Assembly: GCA_012799495.1 (NCBI GenBank)
Contig: JAAZLD010000450.1
Coordinates: 1-12,847, forward strand
Direction of reading: 5' to 3'
Source of the DNA: Desulfitobacterium sp.
Lineage (GTDB): Bacteria; Bacillota; Desulfitobacteriia; Desulfitobacteriales; Desulfitobacteriaceae
Length of the DNA stretch: 12,847 bases
In this document: positions 5,944 to 12,526 of the stretch, piece after piece
Layout: each line of letters starts with the position of its first letter
How positions within the stretch are numbered: position 1 is the first letter of the stretch
The notes under the pieces: generated by a model
What the model was told of the DNA's origin: nothing
Databases searched by the model: none
What the model saw: the letters and a program-made list of their open reading frames with translations, nothing else
Program-made: the position numbers and the translations under genes

Positions 5944-6321
5944 CTAATTAAGCTTTGCCAAAACTGTACGCAAAATCTTCCCAGAACGTGTCATGGGTAG
6001 TTTATCCTTAATCTTCACATCGATAGGGCAACGTAATTCAAAATGACTCTGCACATAATCGATGACTTCTTCCACAAATCTTTGATGAGCCTCTTCGTTA
6101 GTTGGCTGTTCTTGGAGAGCCAAGTAAACACTCAAAATCTGACATTGATAATTCTCGTCATGGCGTGCTACTACACCTGCTTCTAAGATTTGTGGATACT
6201 CTAAAAGGACAGATTCTAATTGATAATAACTAATGGGATTTTGACCACTGGTAAAACCATCTGGTAAAATTCCATCCCACATATCTCTCTCATGAGCTAA
6301 TGCTATCTGCGCTCCACCCAT
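5944..6321 (-). CDS. Orphan C-terminal domain of an acyl-CoA synthetase (AMP-binding_C)
   Basis: A 125-residue protein matching only the small C-terminal lid domain of ANL-type acyl/acetyl-CoA synthetases: SYYQLESVLLEYPQILEAGV near residues 31-50, then an alpha/beta stretch, then DKLPMTRSGKILR (106-118) with the catalytic lysine K115, the residue acetylated in acetyl-CoA synthetase. The large N-terminal AMP-binding domain is absent. The ATG at 6321 is preferred because AAAGGGGGGG (6328-6337 on the + strand) lies 6 nt before it. A longer reading to 6375 would start inside the -10 box at 6374-6379. The first 28 residues are not typical of the family. It could be a decayed synthetase, a stand-alone regulatory domain, or a partner for a split enzyme elsewhere. 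Alone it should not be catalytic. Confidence 0.75.
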   Translation of the reverse strand: MGGAQIALAHERDMWDGILPDGFTSGQNPISYYQLESVLLEYPQILEAGVVARHDENYQCQILSVYLALQEQPTNEEAHQRFVEEVIDYVQSHFELRCPIDVKIKDKLPMTRSGKILRTVLAKLN

Positions 6322-6373
6322 CTCCAACCCCCCCTTTAGAAGATGGCTAACAATTACACTTTTGTGTATAACC

Positions 6374-6402
6374 ATTATATAGAATCACTTCATGAATCTC
6401 AA
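6374..6402 (-). promoter_or_regulatory. Sigma-70 type promoter for the orphan AMP-binding_C gene
   Basis: On the minus strand TTGAGA (6397-6402) is followed after exactly 17 bp by TATAAT (6374-6379). This is one of the best consensus promoters in the window. Start of transcription would be near 6367, leaving a leader of about 45 nt with a strong ribosome binding site before ATG 6321. Confidence 0.75.
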
Positions 6403-6547
6403 TAGAAATTCCTGAATTGTCTGAAATTTTAGTTAAATGGTTATAATATTCCAGTGAAAGGTTATTCATTTTTGTATATGTAAAACATTCATAATATTTC
6501 CTAAAAATTCCGTATTGAAAAATGATACATTTTACTCTCCGATTGGG

Positions 6548-6553
6548 TATAAT
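6548..6553 (+). promoter_or_regulatory. murC: Candidate -10 box for murC
   Basis: TATAAT about 37 bp before the TTG start of murC. No clear -35 hexamer lies at 16-18 bp; TTGAAA at 6515-6520 is too far (27 bp). The perfect -10 box and suitable distance make it plausible. Confidence 0.45.
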
Positions 6554-6589
6554 GGAGTGTAGAGTTTTGAACTGAAGGGAAGATGTATC

Positions 6590-7939
6590 TTGCCATTACA
6601 TATTCATTTTGTAGGAATTAAAGGAGCAGGTATGAGCGCATTGGCTCAGGTGACTGCCCAAATCGAAGGAGCAACAATTACTGGCTCCGATGTCTCAGAG
6701 GTCTTTTTTACAGATGCGCTATTGGAAAAAGCTAAGATCCCTGTTTTAGATTTTTCTGCATCTAATGTAGAGAAGGCCGATATAGTGGTAGCCTCCGCTG
6801 CCTATAATGAGACCCATGAAGAAATCTCCCGAGCCCGGGAGTTAAATATCCCTGTCTATACTTATCCCCAATTTCTCGGTAGACTCATGGCTAAAAAGCG
6901 AGGGATCGCCGTCTCTGGTACCCATGGCAAAACCACCACTACTGCTATGCTAGGATTAGTTTTGATCCAGATGGGTGTGGACCCTACTATCATAGTGGGA
7001 AGCGATGTCCCAAGCATCGGTGGTAATGCCTATTCAGGAAAAGGAGCGTACTTTTTAGCTGAAGCCTGTGAATACCGTCGCCATTTTCTAAATTATTCTC
7101 CTGAGTATTTAATAATTACGAATATCGAATATGATCACCCTGATTATTTCCGGGATATTGATGATGTAATATTAGCCTTTAATGAATTAGCTCAAAAAGT
7201 GCCTCAAGAGGGTAAGATCTTCCTCTGGTATGAAGACCCCTATCGTAAGGATATCCAAGCCCAAGCCCCTATCGTAACCTTTGGACTAAGTCCCGAGGCT
7301 GATATCCGAGCTACAGACATTACTTTTAATGATGAGGGTAGTTCTATGCTCATCTACAACAAAGATACATGTTTAGGTGAACTTCATCTTCATATAAGCG
7401 GTAAACACAATATCCTCAATGCCTTAGCTACTATCGCTTGCTGTTTAGAGATCGGCTTACCCCCTTCGGAAATCTTAGGAAGCCTCAGTAGTTTTAACGG
7501 AACTAAGCGGCGCTTTGAACATCTCGGCGTTCATGGGGGAGCCTTGATAGTAGATGATTACGCTCATCATCCCACAGAAATACGTACCACCTTGGAAGGT
7601 GCTAGACTATCTTTCCCTAACCGCCGAATTCGAGCAGTTTTCCAACCACACACCTTTAGTAGAACGGAAAAACTTTTAGAAGATTTTTCCCAATCCTTCC
7701 AAGCTGCAGATGAAGTTCTCATTGCTGAAATCTTTTCCTCCGCTCGGGAGAAAAGTAGTAGTACAGTATCCTCTGCCCTTCTGGCAGATCTTATTCGCAA
7801 ACAGGGTGGTAATGCCCGCTATATGAACTCCTTTGAAGAAATCCGCAATTATCTTTCCGAGACAATCGCACCTGAGGATCTAGTCTTAATTCTAGGAGCA
7901 GGTGACATTTATAAAGTAGGGGAAAGTTTAGTTGGCTGA
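6590..7939 (+). CDS. murC: UDP-N-acetylmuramate--L-alanine ligase MurC
   Basis: ATP-dependent cytoplasmic enzyme that adds L-Ala to UDP-MurNAc, the first amino-acid step of peptidoglycan precursor synthesis; 449 residues, the usual length. N-terminal UDP-binding motif GIKGAGMSAL (9-18), ATP P-loop GTHGKTTTT (110-118), EACEYRRHF (158-166) and DHPDYF (182-187) as in Bacillus-type MurC, SGKHNILNA (270-278), NGTKRRFE (303-310), and the MurC signature DDYAHHPTEI (322-331) followed by QPHTFSRT (352-359). The start is TTG at 6590 after GAAGGGAAGA; an ATG at 6583 is out of frame. It stands as a single gene with its own terminator. I considered Mpl (murein peptide ligase), but the EACEYRRHF and YAHHPTEI forms favour MurC. 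Confidence 0.93.
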   Translation: MPLHIHFVGIKGAGMSALAQVTAQIEGATITGSDVSEVFFTDALLEKAKIPVLDFSASNVEKADIVVASAAYNETHEEISRARELNIPVYTYPQFLGRLMAKKRGIAVSGTHGKTTTTAMLGLVLIQMGVDPTIIVGSDVPSIGGNAYSGKGAYFLAEACEYRRHFLNYSPEYLIITNIEYDHPDYFRDIDDVILAFNELAQKVPQEGKIFLWYEDPYRKDIQAQAPIVTFGLSPEADIRATDITFNDEGSSMLIYNKDTCLGELHLHISGKHNILNALATIACCLEIGLPPSEILGSLSSFNGTKRRFEHLGVHGGALIVDDYAHHPTEIRTTLEGARLSFPNRRIRAVFQPHTFSRTEKLLEDFSQSFQAADEVLIAEIFSSAREKSSSTVSSALLADLIRKQGGNARYMNSFEEIRNYLSETIAPEDLVLILGAGDIYKVGESLVG

Positions 7940-7947
7940 AAAGAGTA

Positions 7948-7989
7948 AATGGCAATTATCCAGGCACTGGATAGTTGCCATTATTTTTC
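7948..7989 (+). terminator. Strong terminator after murC
   Basis: Arms 7948-7963 and 7967-7982 pair over 16 positions (15 Watson-Crick and one G-T) with a 3-nt loop and are followed by ATTTTT. It separates murC from the downstream ygbA-like gene and overlaps the promoter region of the latter. Confidence 0.88.
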
Positions 7990-7991
7990 TA

Positions 7992-8000
7992 TGCTATAAT
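7992..8000 (+). promoter_or_regulatory. Extended -10 promoter of the ygbA-like gene
   Basis: TGCTATAAT (TGnTATAAT, extended -10) lies right after the murC terminator and about 53 bp before ATG 8053. TTGCCA at 7975-7980 is -35-like but only 14 bp away, so the extended -10 probably carries recognition. I do not see a clear NsrR or other operator. Confidence 0.5.
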
Positions 8001-8052
8001 GGGTTAAAAAACTAAAGATACTGCTTAATTCTTAGAGGAGGGGTTAACTACT

Positions 8053-8385
8053 ATGATCCGTACTCGTGCCCAACGGGAAAAGAAAACCGTCGAAGCAATG
8101 ATTAAACTATACTGTAAAAAAAACCACAAACCCTCTGAATTACTTTGTTCCGAGTGCCAAAAGCTCTTGGAATATTCCCAAAAGCGGGCAGAACATTGTG
8201 TCTTTGGAGAAGATAAACCCGTTTGCGGAAATTGCACTATCCATTGTTACAAAAAGGATATGCGAGAAAAAATTCGCCAAGTCATGCGCTATTCCGGTCC
8301 ACGAATGATCCTTCATCACCCCATAATGGCAATACAACATGTGATTGATAAAAGGCATATACCTGAGAGTGTCCCTAAGAAATAA
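8053..8385 (+). CDS. ygbA: YgbA family protein (nitrous oxide-stimulated promoter family)
   Basis: A 110-residue cytoplasmic protein like E. coli YgbA, a gene induced by nitrosative stress there and controlled by NsrR. Shared features: IKLYCKKNH (17-25), LCSEC (31-35), CGNCTIHCY (58-66), and the block MREKIRQVMRYSGPRM (70-85) followed by HHPIMAIQH (88-96). Seven cysteines (21, 32, 35, 49, 58, 61, 65) with nearby histidines suggest a metal or Fe-S site, which would fit NO sensing or repair; this is inference. The ATG follows AGAGGAGGGG with a 9-nt gap. It is a single-gene unit between two terminators. The biochemical role of the family is not well established. Family assignment is strong. Confidence 0.88.
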   Translation: MIRTRAQREKKTVEAMIKLYCKKNHKPSELLCSECQKLLEYSQKRAEHCVFGEDKPVCGNCTIHCYKKDMREKIRQVMRYSGPRMILHHPIMAIQHVIDKRHIPESVPKK

Positions 8386-8430
8386 AAAGGCTGTTCCTGA
8401 TAAAAACCTATCGGGAGCAGCCTTTTTATT
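8384..8430. terminator. Bidirectional terminator between ygbA-like and nucleotidase genes
   Basis: AAAAAGGCTG (8384-8393) pairs with CAGCCTTTTT (8418-8427), and the stem continues inward as TTCCTGATA against TATCGGGAG with wobble and one mismatch. The A and T runs on both sides let it act on both strands, ending the + strand ygbA-like gene and the minus-strand nucleotidase gene. Confidence 0.88.
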
Positions 8431-8467
8431 TAGACTGTTCTTTAGCTTAAATGCTTTAGTCTTTGGT

Positions 8468-9025
8468 TTAATTTAAGCTGCCATTTTTAATTATCTTCAC
8501 AACTTCTTGCCAATCATGGCAGCGGATAATACCTGAAGGCAACTCCCCTTTATTATAAGAGGCATCTAAGAGAAGAACAGGTACCCCTGCCTCAGATATT
8601 TCTTGGGCATTGCCTAGATAATCTTCAAGCATAACTTCTAATTCCCATTCCAAAACATAGTCCACCTTGCTTTGTAAGCCAGTAAAAAGAATCTCCTCAT
8701 GGGGAATCTTATGTTTTTTCATCCAGTTGAGAGTATATTCTTTCTGGTCTACAGAACGAGCTGTTACATAAGTAATCTCATGTCCTTTATTGAGTAGCCT
8801 TTCAATACCTTCTTTGGCCCCTGACATAGGTTCGGGAATTTCAAAAAGATAAGCCACATTCTCTTCAAAAAACTTCCCCATTTCCTCCCAAGAGACTCCA
8901 AAATCCACAGATAGATCATAGTTTTTGAGTTCTAATATATTAGTCCCAAAATGCTGGTTGAGCTCTCTAACCCAAGCTCTATAACTATCAGATACAACAC
9001 CATCTATATCTATACCAATCCGCAA
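8468..9025 (-). CDS. HAD-family 5'(3')-nucleotidase (NT5C type)
   Basis: A 185-residue HAD-superfamily phosphatase of the 5'-nucleotidase NT5C type, expected to remove phosphate from (deoxy)nucleoside monophosphates. Motif I is GIDIDGVVSDS (D6 nucleophile, D8 acid/base), motif II is VTAR (T88), motif III lysine is probably K120 (LQSKVDYV), and motif IV is MLEDYLGN (E134, D135). A small helical cap follows motif I. It starts with TTG at 9025 and its ribosome binding site (AAAGGAGAG, about 9035-9043) touches the purC stop, so it is probably co-transcribed with purC. Both neighbours concern nucleotide metabolism. The true substrate (nucleotide or another phosphate ester) cannot be told. Confidence 0.82.
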   Translation of the reverse strand: MRIGIDIDGVVSDSYRAWVRELNQHFGTNILELKNYDLSVDFGVSWEEMGKFFEENVAYLFEIPEPMSGAKEGIERLLNKGHEITYVTARSVDQKEYTLNWMKKHKIPHEEILFTGLQSKVDYVLEWELEVMLEDYLGNAQEISEAGVPVLLLDASYNKGELPSGIIRCHDWQEVVKIIKNGSLN

Positions 9026-9042
9026 AGATCTCTTCTCTCCTT

Positions 9043-9726
9043 TTAATAATTCATTAATTTATCTAATTCCAAAGGTTCGACTCTACGGCCATCTTTGTAG
9101 GCCCGCATATTTCCTCCGGAAATCTCATCGATTAAGGCAATATGCTGGTCATCCCCAATTCTGCCAAATTCGAATTTAATATCATAGAGTTCCATACCCT
9201 TTTTTGCTAATTCATCTTTGACCACTCCAGCAATTTGCTGAGTCAACTTTTTCAAAGTCTGATATTCATCTTTGGATAAAATCCCTAGCATATCTAGAGC
9301 ATCTTCCGTAATTAAGGGATCATTTCTTTCGTCATCTTTCAAAGTTACTTCAACAAGAGCATCTAAAGGCTGCTCCTCTTCAACATATTTTCCATAGCGA
9401 CGTAAAAAGCTTCCCACCGCCCGGTAGCGGCAGATCACCTCTAAGCCCTGCCCGAAAAAGGTGGCCTTTTTTACTTTCATGGTGCCTGCATCTATATCTG
9501 CCTCAATATAGTGGGTTGGAATACCTAACTGGTTAAGTTTTTCAAAAAAGAATTTTGTTAGACGAAGACCTGCTTTTCCAGCTCCTTCAATTTGTAACCC
9601 CACTTTATTTGCTCCCGGATCAAAGACCCCATCCTCTCCCGTTACATCATCTTTGAATTTCAATAAGCAATTCCCATCTTCTAAAGCATAGACATCTTTG
9701 GTTTTTCCTTTATAAACTAATTCCAT
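9043..9726 (-). CDS. purC: Phosphoribosylaminoimidazole-succinocarboxamide synthase PurC
   Basis: ATP-dependent cytoplasmic enzyme joining CAIR with L-aspartate to give SAICAR in purine synthesis; 227 residues, slightly short for the family. Motifs: YKGKTKDVY (5-13) and LLKFKDDVT (21-29) of the nucleotide site, ICRYRAVGSFLRRYG (98-112), KDDERNDPLI (130-139), and LYDIKFEFGR (180-189) with DEISGGNMR (200-208). The more usual signature AAGS..KR.G reads AVGSFLRRYG, and the acidic end reads DEISGGNMR rather than DEIxPDxxR, a form I associate with clostridial-type PurC. The ATG has GAGGTGA just upstream. Here purC is not beside other pur genes; it is followed by the nucleotidase gene after 17 bp. 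Confidence 0.92.
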   Translation of the reverse strand: MELVYKGKTKDVYALEDGNCLLKFKDDVTGEDGVFDPGANKVGLQIEGAGKAGLRLTKFFFEKLNQLGIPTHYIEADIDAGTMKVKKATFFGQGLEVICRYRAVGSFLRRYGKYVEEEQPLDALVEVTLKDDERNDPLITEDALDMLGILSKDEYQTLKKLTQQIAGVVKDELAKKGMELYDIKFEFGRIGDDQHIALIDEISGGNMRAYKDGRRVEPLELDKLMNY

Positions 9727-9894
9727 TTAATCACCTCATTCTGATTCCTTCAAATATACCTTTGACCTTAAACCTTAATTTTTTAGGCTTAAATTCACTT
9801 TAATACTAACCAAGATTCATATCCTATATTACACTATTCTAGCTTTGGAGACATCTTTTACCACTCTTTTGCACTCTAAATCAGGGCTGTTAAT

Positions 9895-10662
9895 CTAAAG
9901 TTTGGGTAGTTTGGGCAATTCCAAAGTTGGGGGAAGCTGCCTTTTATGTTCACTAGCTTTATGCATGGCTTCGATTTTGGCAGCAACATCTTCCGGAATT
10001 TTTTCACCAATGAGGTATCTATCGATCATATCATAAGTAATTCCCATTTCTTCTTCATCTGTTTGTCCTTCCCATAACCCTGCTGAAGGCACTCGATTAA
10101 CGATAGAATCTGGTAAACCCATATGAGCAGCCCAGGCTTTCACTTCCGCCTTTGTTAGGGAGGAAATAGGAAGGAGATCCACTCCCCCATCACCATACTT
10201 AGTAAAATACCCTGTATAATATTCGGAAACATTATCTGTCCCAACAACCAAATAGTTAAGAGAGTTAGCCACAGTATATAAAGTTGCCATTCTAATCCGA
10301 GCTTTAAGGTTACCTTGGGTTAATTTTTCTTCAAAGGGGAGGCTTTTCCCTTTCATTCCTTCATAAACTTTCGAGATGATCATCTGGTGAGCCTCAGTCA
10401 AATCCACTTCTAAAGTTTTTATCGATAGTGTCCTAGCAACTAAATGGGCATCTTCTACATCGGCAGAACTTGAAGCCGCTGGTAGGATAACTCCTACTGA
10501 ATTATCGGGAAAAGCCCTTTTACATAAACCTGCTACCACAGCTGAGTCTACACCACCGGATATCCCCACTACTAAGCCTTTAGACTTAGCCCCTTGAACC
10601 TTCTCCCTTAGCCACTCGACAGTCTGATTGATTCTTTCCTCTAGTTGCTCTTTATTCCACAC
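9895..10662 (-). CDS. nadE: Ammonia-dependent NAD+ synthase NadE
   Basis: Last step of NAD synthesis: amidation of nicotinate adenine dinucleotide using ATP and ammonia. The 255-residue length and lack of an N-terminal nitrilase domain show the ammonia-dependent short form. Motifs: PP-loop SGGVDS (35-40), GNLKARIRMATLY (117-129), GTDNVSEYYTGYFTKYGDGG (141-160), LLPISSLTKAEV (163-174) and PSAGLWEGQTDEEE (192-205). The N of GTDNVSE is followed by V where many have K. The start is GTG at 10662, 3 bp after the pncB stop, with AAGGGGG within the pncB end as ribosome binding site, so translation is probably coupled to pncB. Confidence 0.93.
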   Translation of the reverse strand: MWNKEQLEERINQTVEWLREKVQGAKSKGLVVGISGGVDSAVVAGLCKRAFPDNSVGVILPAASSSADVEDAHLVARTLSIKTLEVDLTEAHQMIISKVYEGMKGKSLPFEEKLTQGNLKARIRMATLYTVANSLNYLVVGTDNVSEYYTGYFTKYGDGGVDLLPISSLTKAEVKAWAAHMGLPDSIVNRVPSAGLWEGQTDEEEMGITYDMIDRYLIGEKIPEDVAAKIEAMHKASEHKRQLPPTLELPKLPKL

Positions 10663-10665
10663 CCT

Positions 10666-12114
10666 TCAATCCCCCTTTCCTACTTTCTCTACTTTGTTAC
10701 TAACATCTAGGAGAAGGGCTTGCCTTAATTCGAATAGTTTTGGAGATAAATCTACAATATAGCGATGAGGGTTGACAAGCCGCTTTACTTCCTCCCAAAA
10801 AGTACTTAAATCCTTCTGAGCATAAGCTTGTATATCCCGAAGTTCTGGCAAATGGTAAACTCGCTTTCCTCCTCTAAATATGGGTATCAGTAAGTCCTTT
10901 GTTGTAAAGTTCCGCAAAGTTTTCCGTTTCCAAGTCTGGATGGGATCAAAAATTGTTAAAGGTGATTCAAACTTTTCATCATCTAAAGCAACGAGATCCG
11001 CCAAGGCTTTTCCTTTTTTATCGTAAAAACGGACGATTTTCTTAACGCCAGGGGTAGTTATTTTACTGATATTTTCAGAAACCTTGATTCGAGGTTCGAT
11101 TTCCCCATCCTTTCCTTCAGCAGCTAATTTATACACCCCTCCTAAGGCAGGGGTGTCTTTAGAGGTAATCAGATGGGTTCCTACTCCCCAAGAATCTATC
11201 TTCGCTCCTTCGGCACGGATAGCTGTAATGGTATGCTCATCTAAATCATTAGAAGCAACAATCTTAGCATTATGTAAACCTGCAGCATCTAACATTTTTC
11301 GGGCTTCTCGGGAAAGATAAGCCAAATCCCCGCTATCGATCCGGATACCCAAAAAACGATGGCCCTTTTCTTCTAACTCTAAGCCAACTTTGATCGCATT
11401 AGGTACTCCGGATTTTAAGACATTATATGTGTCTACTAAGAGGAGACATTGATCAGGGAATGCCCGAGCATAAGCACGAAAAGCATCTAATTCACTAGGA
11501 AAACACTGGATCCAGCTATGAGCTTGGGTACCAGAGACAGGAATACCAAAAAGCTTGCCAGCCATAACATTAGAAGTGGACTGGCAGCCACCGATAAAGG
11601 CTGCTCTTGCTCCCATAATACCACCATCGGGACCTTGAGCCCTCCGCAGACCAAATTCCATCACCGCTCCCCCCTCAGCAGCGTGTACGATCCGAGAAGC
11701 TTTGCTGGCAATAAGGGTCTGAAAATTTATTATATTTAGGAGAGCTGTTTCGATAAGCTGTGCTTCTACAATTCTTGCTTTAACCCGTAAAATCGGTTCA
11801 TAGGGAAATACCACTGTTCCTTCTGGCACAGCATCGATATCCCCATTAAAACGAAAATCCTTTAAGCTTTCGATAAACTCTTTATCAAAAAAGTTAAGAC
11901 TACACAGATAATCCAGATCTTCCTGAGAAAACCTGAGATTTTCTAAATAATCCACAACCTGCTCTAGTCCTGCAGCAATGGCATAACCTCCACCACTGGG
12001 GTTTTTTCTAAAATATAAATCGAAAACCGCCTCATGATCCTGATAATCGTTTTGCATATAACCCTGCATCATTGTTAACTGGTATAAATCTGTTAAAAGT
12101 GCTGCATTCTTCAC
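10666..12114 (-). CDS. pncB: Nicotinate phosphoribosyltransferase PncB
   Basis: Converts nicotinate and PRPP to nicotinate mononucleotide with ATP hydrolysis, the entry of the NAD salvage (Preiss-Handler) pathway; 482 residues, normal for the Firmicute form. Motifs: LLTDLYQLTMMQGY (6-19), EFGLRRAQGPDGG (153-165), IGGCQSTSN (174-182), VSGTQAHSW (193-201) with H199 as the residue expected to be phosphorylated, LVDTYN (226-231), GIRIDSGDLAYLS (256-268) and ASNDLDE. The start is GTG at 12114 after AAAGGGGAA. It forms a tight pair with nadE. The upstream leader is long and carries a DnaA-box cluster, which may influence its expression. Confidence 0.94.
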   Translation of the reverse strand: MKNAALLTDLYQLTMMQGYMQNDYQDHEAVFDLYFRKNPSGGGYAIAAGLEQVVDYLENLRFSQEDLDYLCSLNFFDKEFIESLKDFRFNGDIDAVPEGTVVFPYEPILRVKARIVEAQLIETALLNIINFQTLIASKASRIVHAAEGGAVMEFGLRRAQGPDGGIMGARAAFIGGCQSTSNVMAGKLFGIPVSGTQAHSWIQCFPSELDAFRAYARAFPDQCLLLVDTYNVLKSGVPNAIKVGLELEEKGHRFLGIRIDSGDLAYLSREARKMLDAAGLHNAKIVASNDLDEHTITAIRAEGAKIDSWGVGTHLITSKDTPALGGVYKLAAEGKDGEIEPRIKVSENISKITTPGVKKIVRFYDKKGKALADLVALDDEKFESPLTIFDPIQTWKRKTLRNFTTKDLLIPIFRGGKRVYHLPELRDIQAYAQKDLSTFWEEVKRLVNPHRYIVDLSPKLFELRQALLLDVSNKVEKVGKGD

Positions 12115-12167
12115 ACTCTATTCCCCTTTCTGCTCCCACCATTAAGTTAGTAACATCTAATGTCATT

Positions 12168-12334
12168 TTATCCCCAAAATCTAAAAATCTATCCCCTGTT
12201 ATCCCCGTGAAAAACTAGTTATCCTAGGGTTATCCTTGAGTTATCCACAGATTTATCCACATTATACACAGGTTAAATCCACATTTCCTCCTTTTTGTCC
12301 CTTGTACCATTCTATTTCTCTCGGTTTTTCCACA
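12168..12334 (+). other. DnaA-box cluster
   Basis: Three exact matches to the DnaA box TTATNCACA in the same orientation: 12241-12249 (TTATCCACA), 12253-12261 (TTATCCACA) and 12262-12270 (TTATACACA). Further related sites in the same orientation: 12168 (TTATCCCCA), 12188 (CTATCCCCT), 12199 (TTATCCCCG), 12219 (TTATCCTAG), 12230 (TTATCCTTG), 12275 (AAATCCACA) and 12326 (TTTTCCACA). Steps between starts from 12168 to 12275 are 20, 11, 20, 11, 11, 12, 9 and 13 bp, close to one or two helical turns, so proteins bound here would line up on one face. An AT-rich stretch follows. It could be a DnaA titration or regulatory cluster, or part of an origin; no dnaA or dnaN gene is near. Confidence 0.75.
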
Positions 12335-12338
12335 GATG

Positions 12339-12347
12339 ATTATACCA
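12339..12347 (-). promoter_or_regulatory. pncB: Candidate extended -10 promoter of pncB
   Basis: On the minus strand TGGTATAAT (TGnTATAAT) at 12339-12347. No good -35 is seen at 17 bp. Transcription would start near 12332, inside the DnaA-like site at 12326-12334, and run through the whole DnaA cluster before pncB, a leader of about 215 nt. The -10 overlaps the palindrome TATACC-A-GGTATA at 12341-12353, which could be an operator. Confidence 0.45.
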
Positions 12348-12428
12348 GGTATAGGTATAATTATAACTCAAAGTATAACTAAATATGGTTTAGATTAATT
12401 TTATCATCTTTCCTTTATCTAATACTAG

Positions 12429-12454
12429 AAAAAGCGCCTTTGAAAGCGCTTTTT
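12429..12454. terminator. Terminator downstream of argF
   Basis: AAAAAGCGC (12429-12437) pairs with GCGCTTTTT (12446-12454), 9 bp with an 8-nt loop; the flanking A and T runs make it usable on both strands. It lies about 75 bp after the argF stop on the minus strand and insulates pncB from argF. Confidence 0.82.
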
Positions 12455-12463
12455 ATAAACTAT

Positions 12464-12482
12464 TTTTTCTCAGTGAGAAAAA
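12464..12482. repeat. Short AT-rich inverted repeat after argF
   Basis: TTTTTCTC (12464-12471) and GAGAAAAA (12475-12482) with a 3-nt centre. On the minus strand no U-tract follows directly, so by itself it is not a typical terminator. It may help fold the 3' end of the argF transcript. Confidence 0.4.
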
Positions 12483-12526
12483 TAGAAATAATATTTTTAT
12501 AGTAATGATTAGATGATTAAAGATGA

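Larger units (their letters stand above)
12115..12526. other. Intergenic region between argF and pncB with DnaA boxes
   Basis: These 412 bases hold no gene. From the pncB side: its ribosome binding site, a cluster of DnaA boxes (12168-12334), a candidate pncB promoter on the minus strand (12339-12347), a very AT-rich stretch (about 12350-12428), the argF terminator hairpin (12429-12454) and a second AT-rich inverted repeat (12464-12482). Confidence 0.75.

Noticed and set aside
6322..6375. Longer N-terminus of the AMP-binding_C protein starting at 6375.
   Set aside because: That start lies within the -10 box of a near-consensus promoter and could not be in the transcript; the ATG at 6321 has a strong RBS.
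7567..7800. Minus-strand open frame inside murC.
   Set aside because: It is a shadow of the well supported murC gene with low-complexity composition and no start signals.
12429..12482. Inverted repeats after argF as ends of an insertion sequence.
   Set aside because: They are short hairpins with A/T runs typical of terminators, with no transposase gene or target duplication nearby.
12115..12526. The region as the chromosomal oriC.
   Set aside because: Boxes and an AT-rich stretch are present, but there is no dnaA, dnaN, rpmH or gid gene in the window, so I report a DnaA-box cluster and not an origin.
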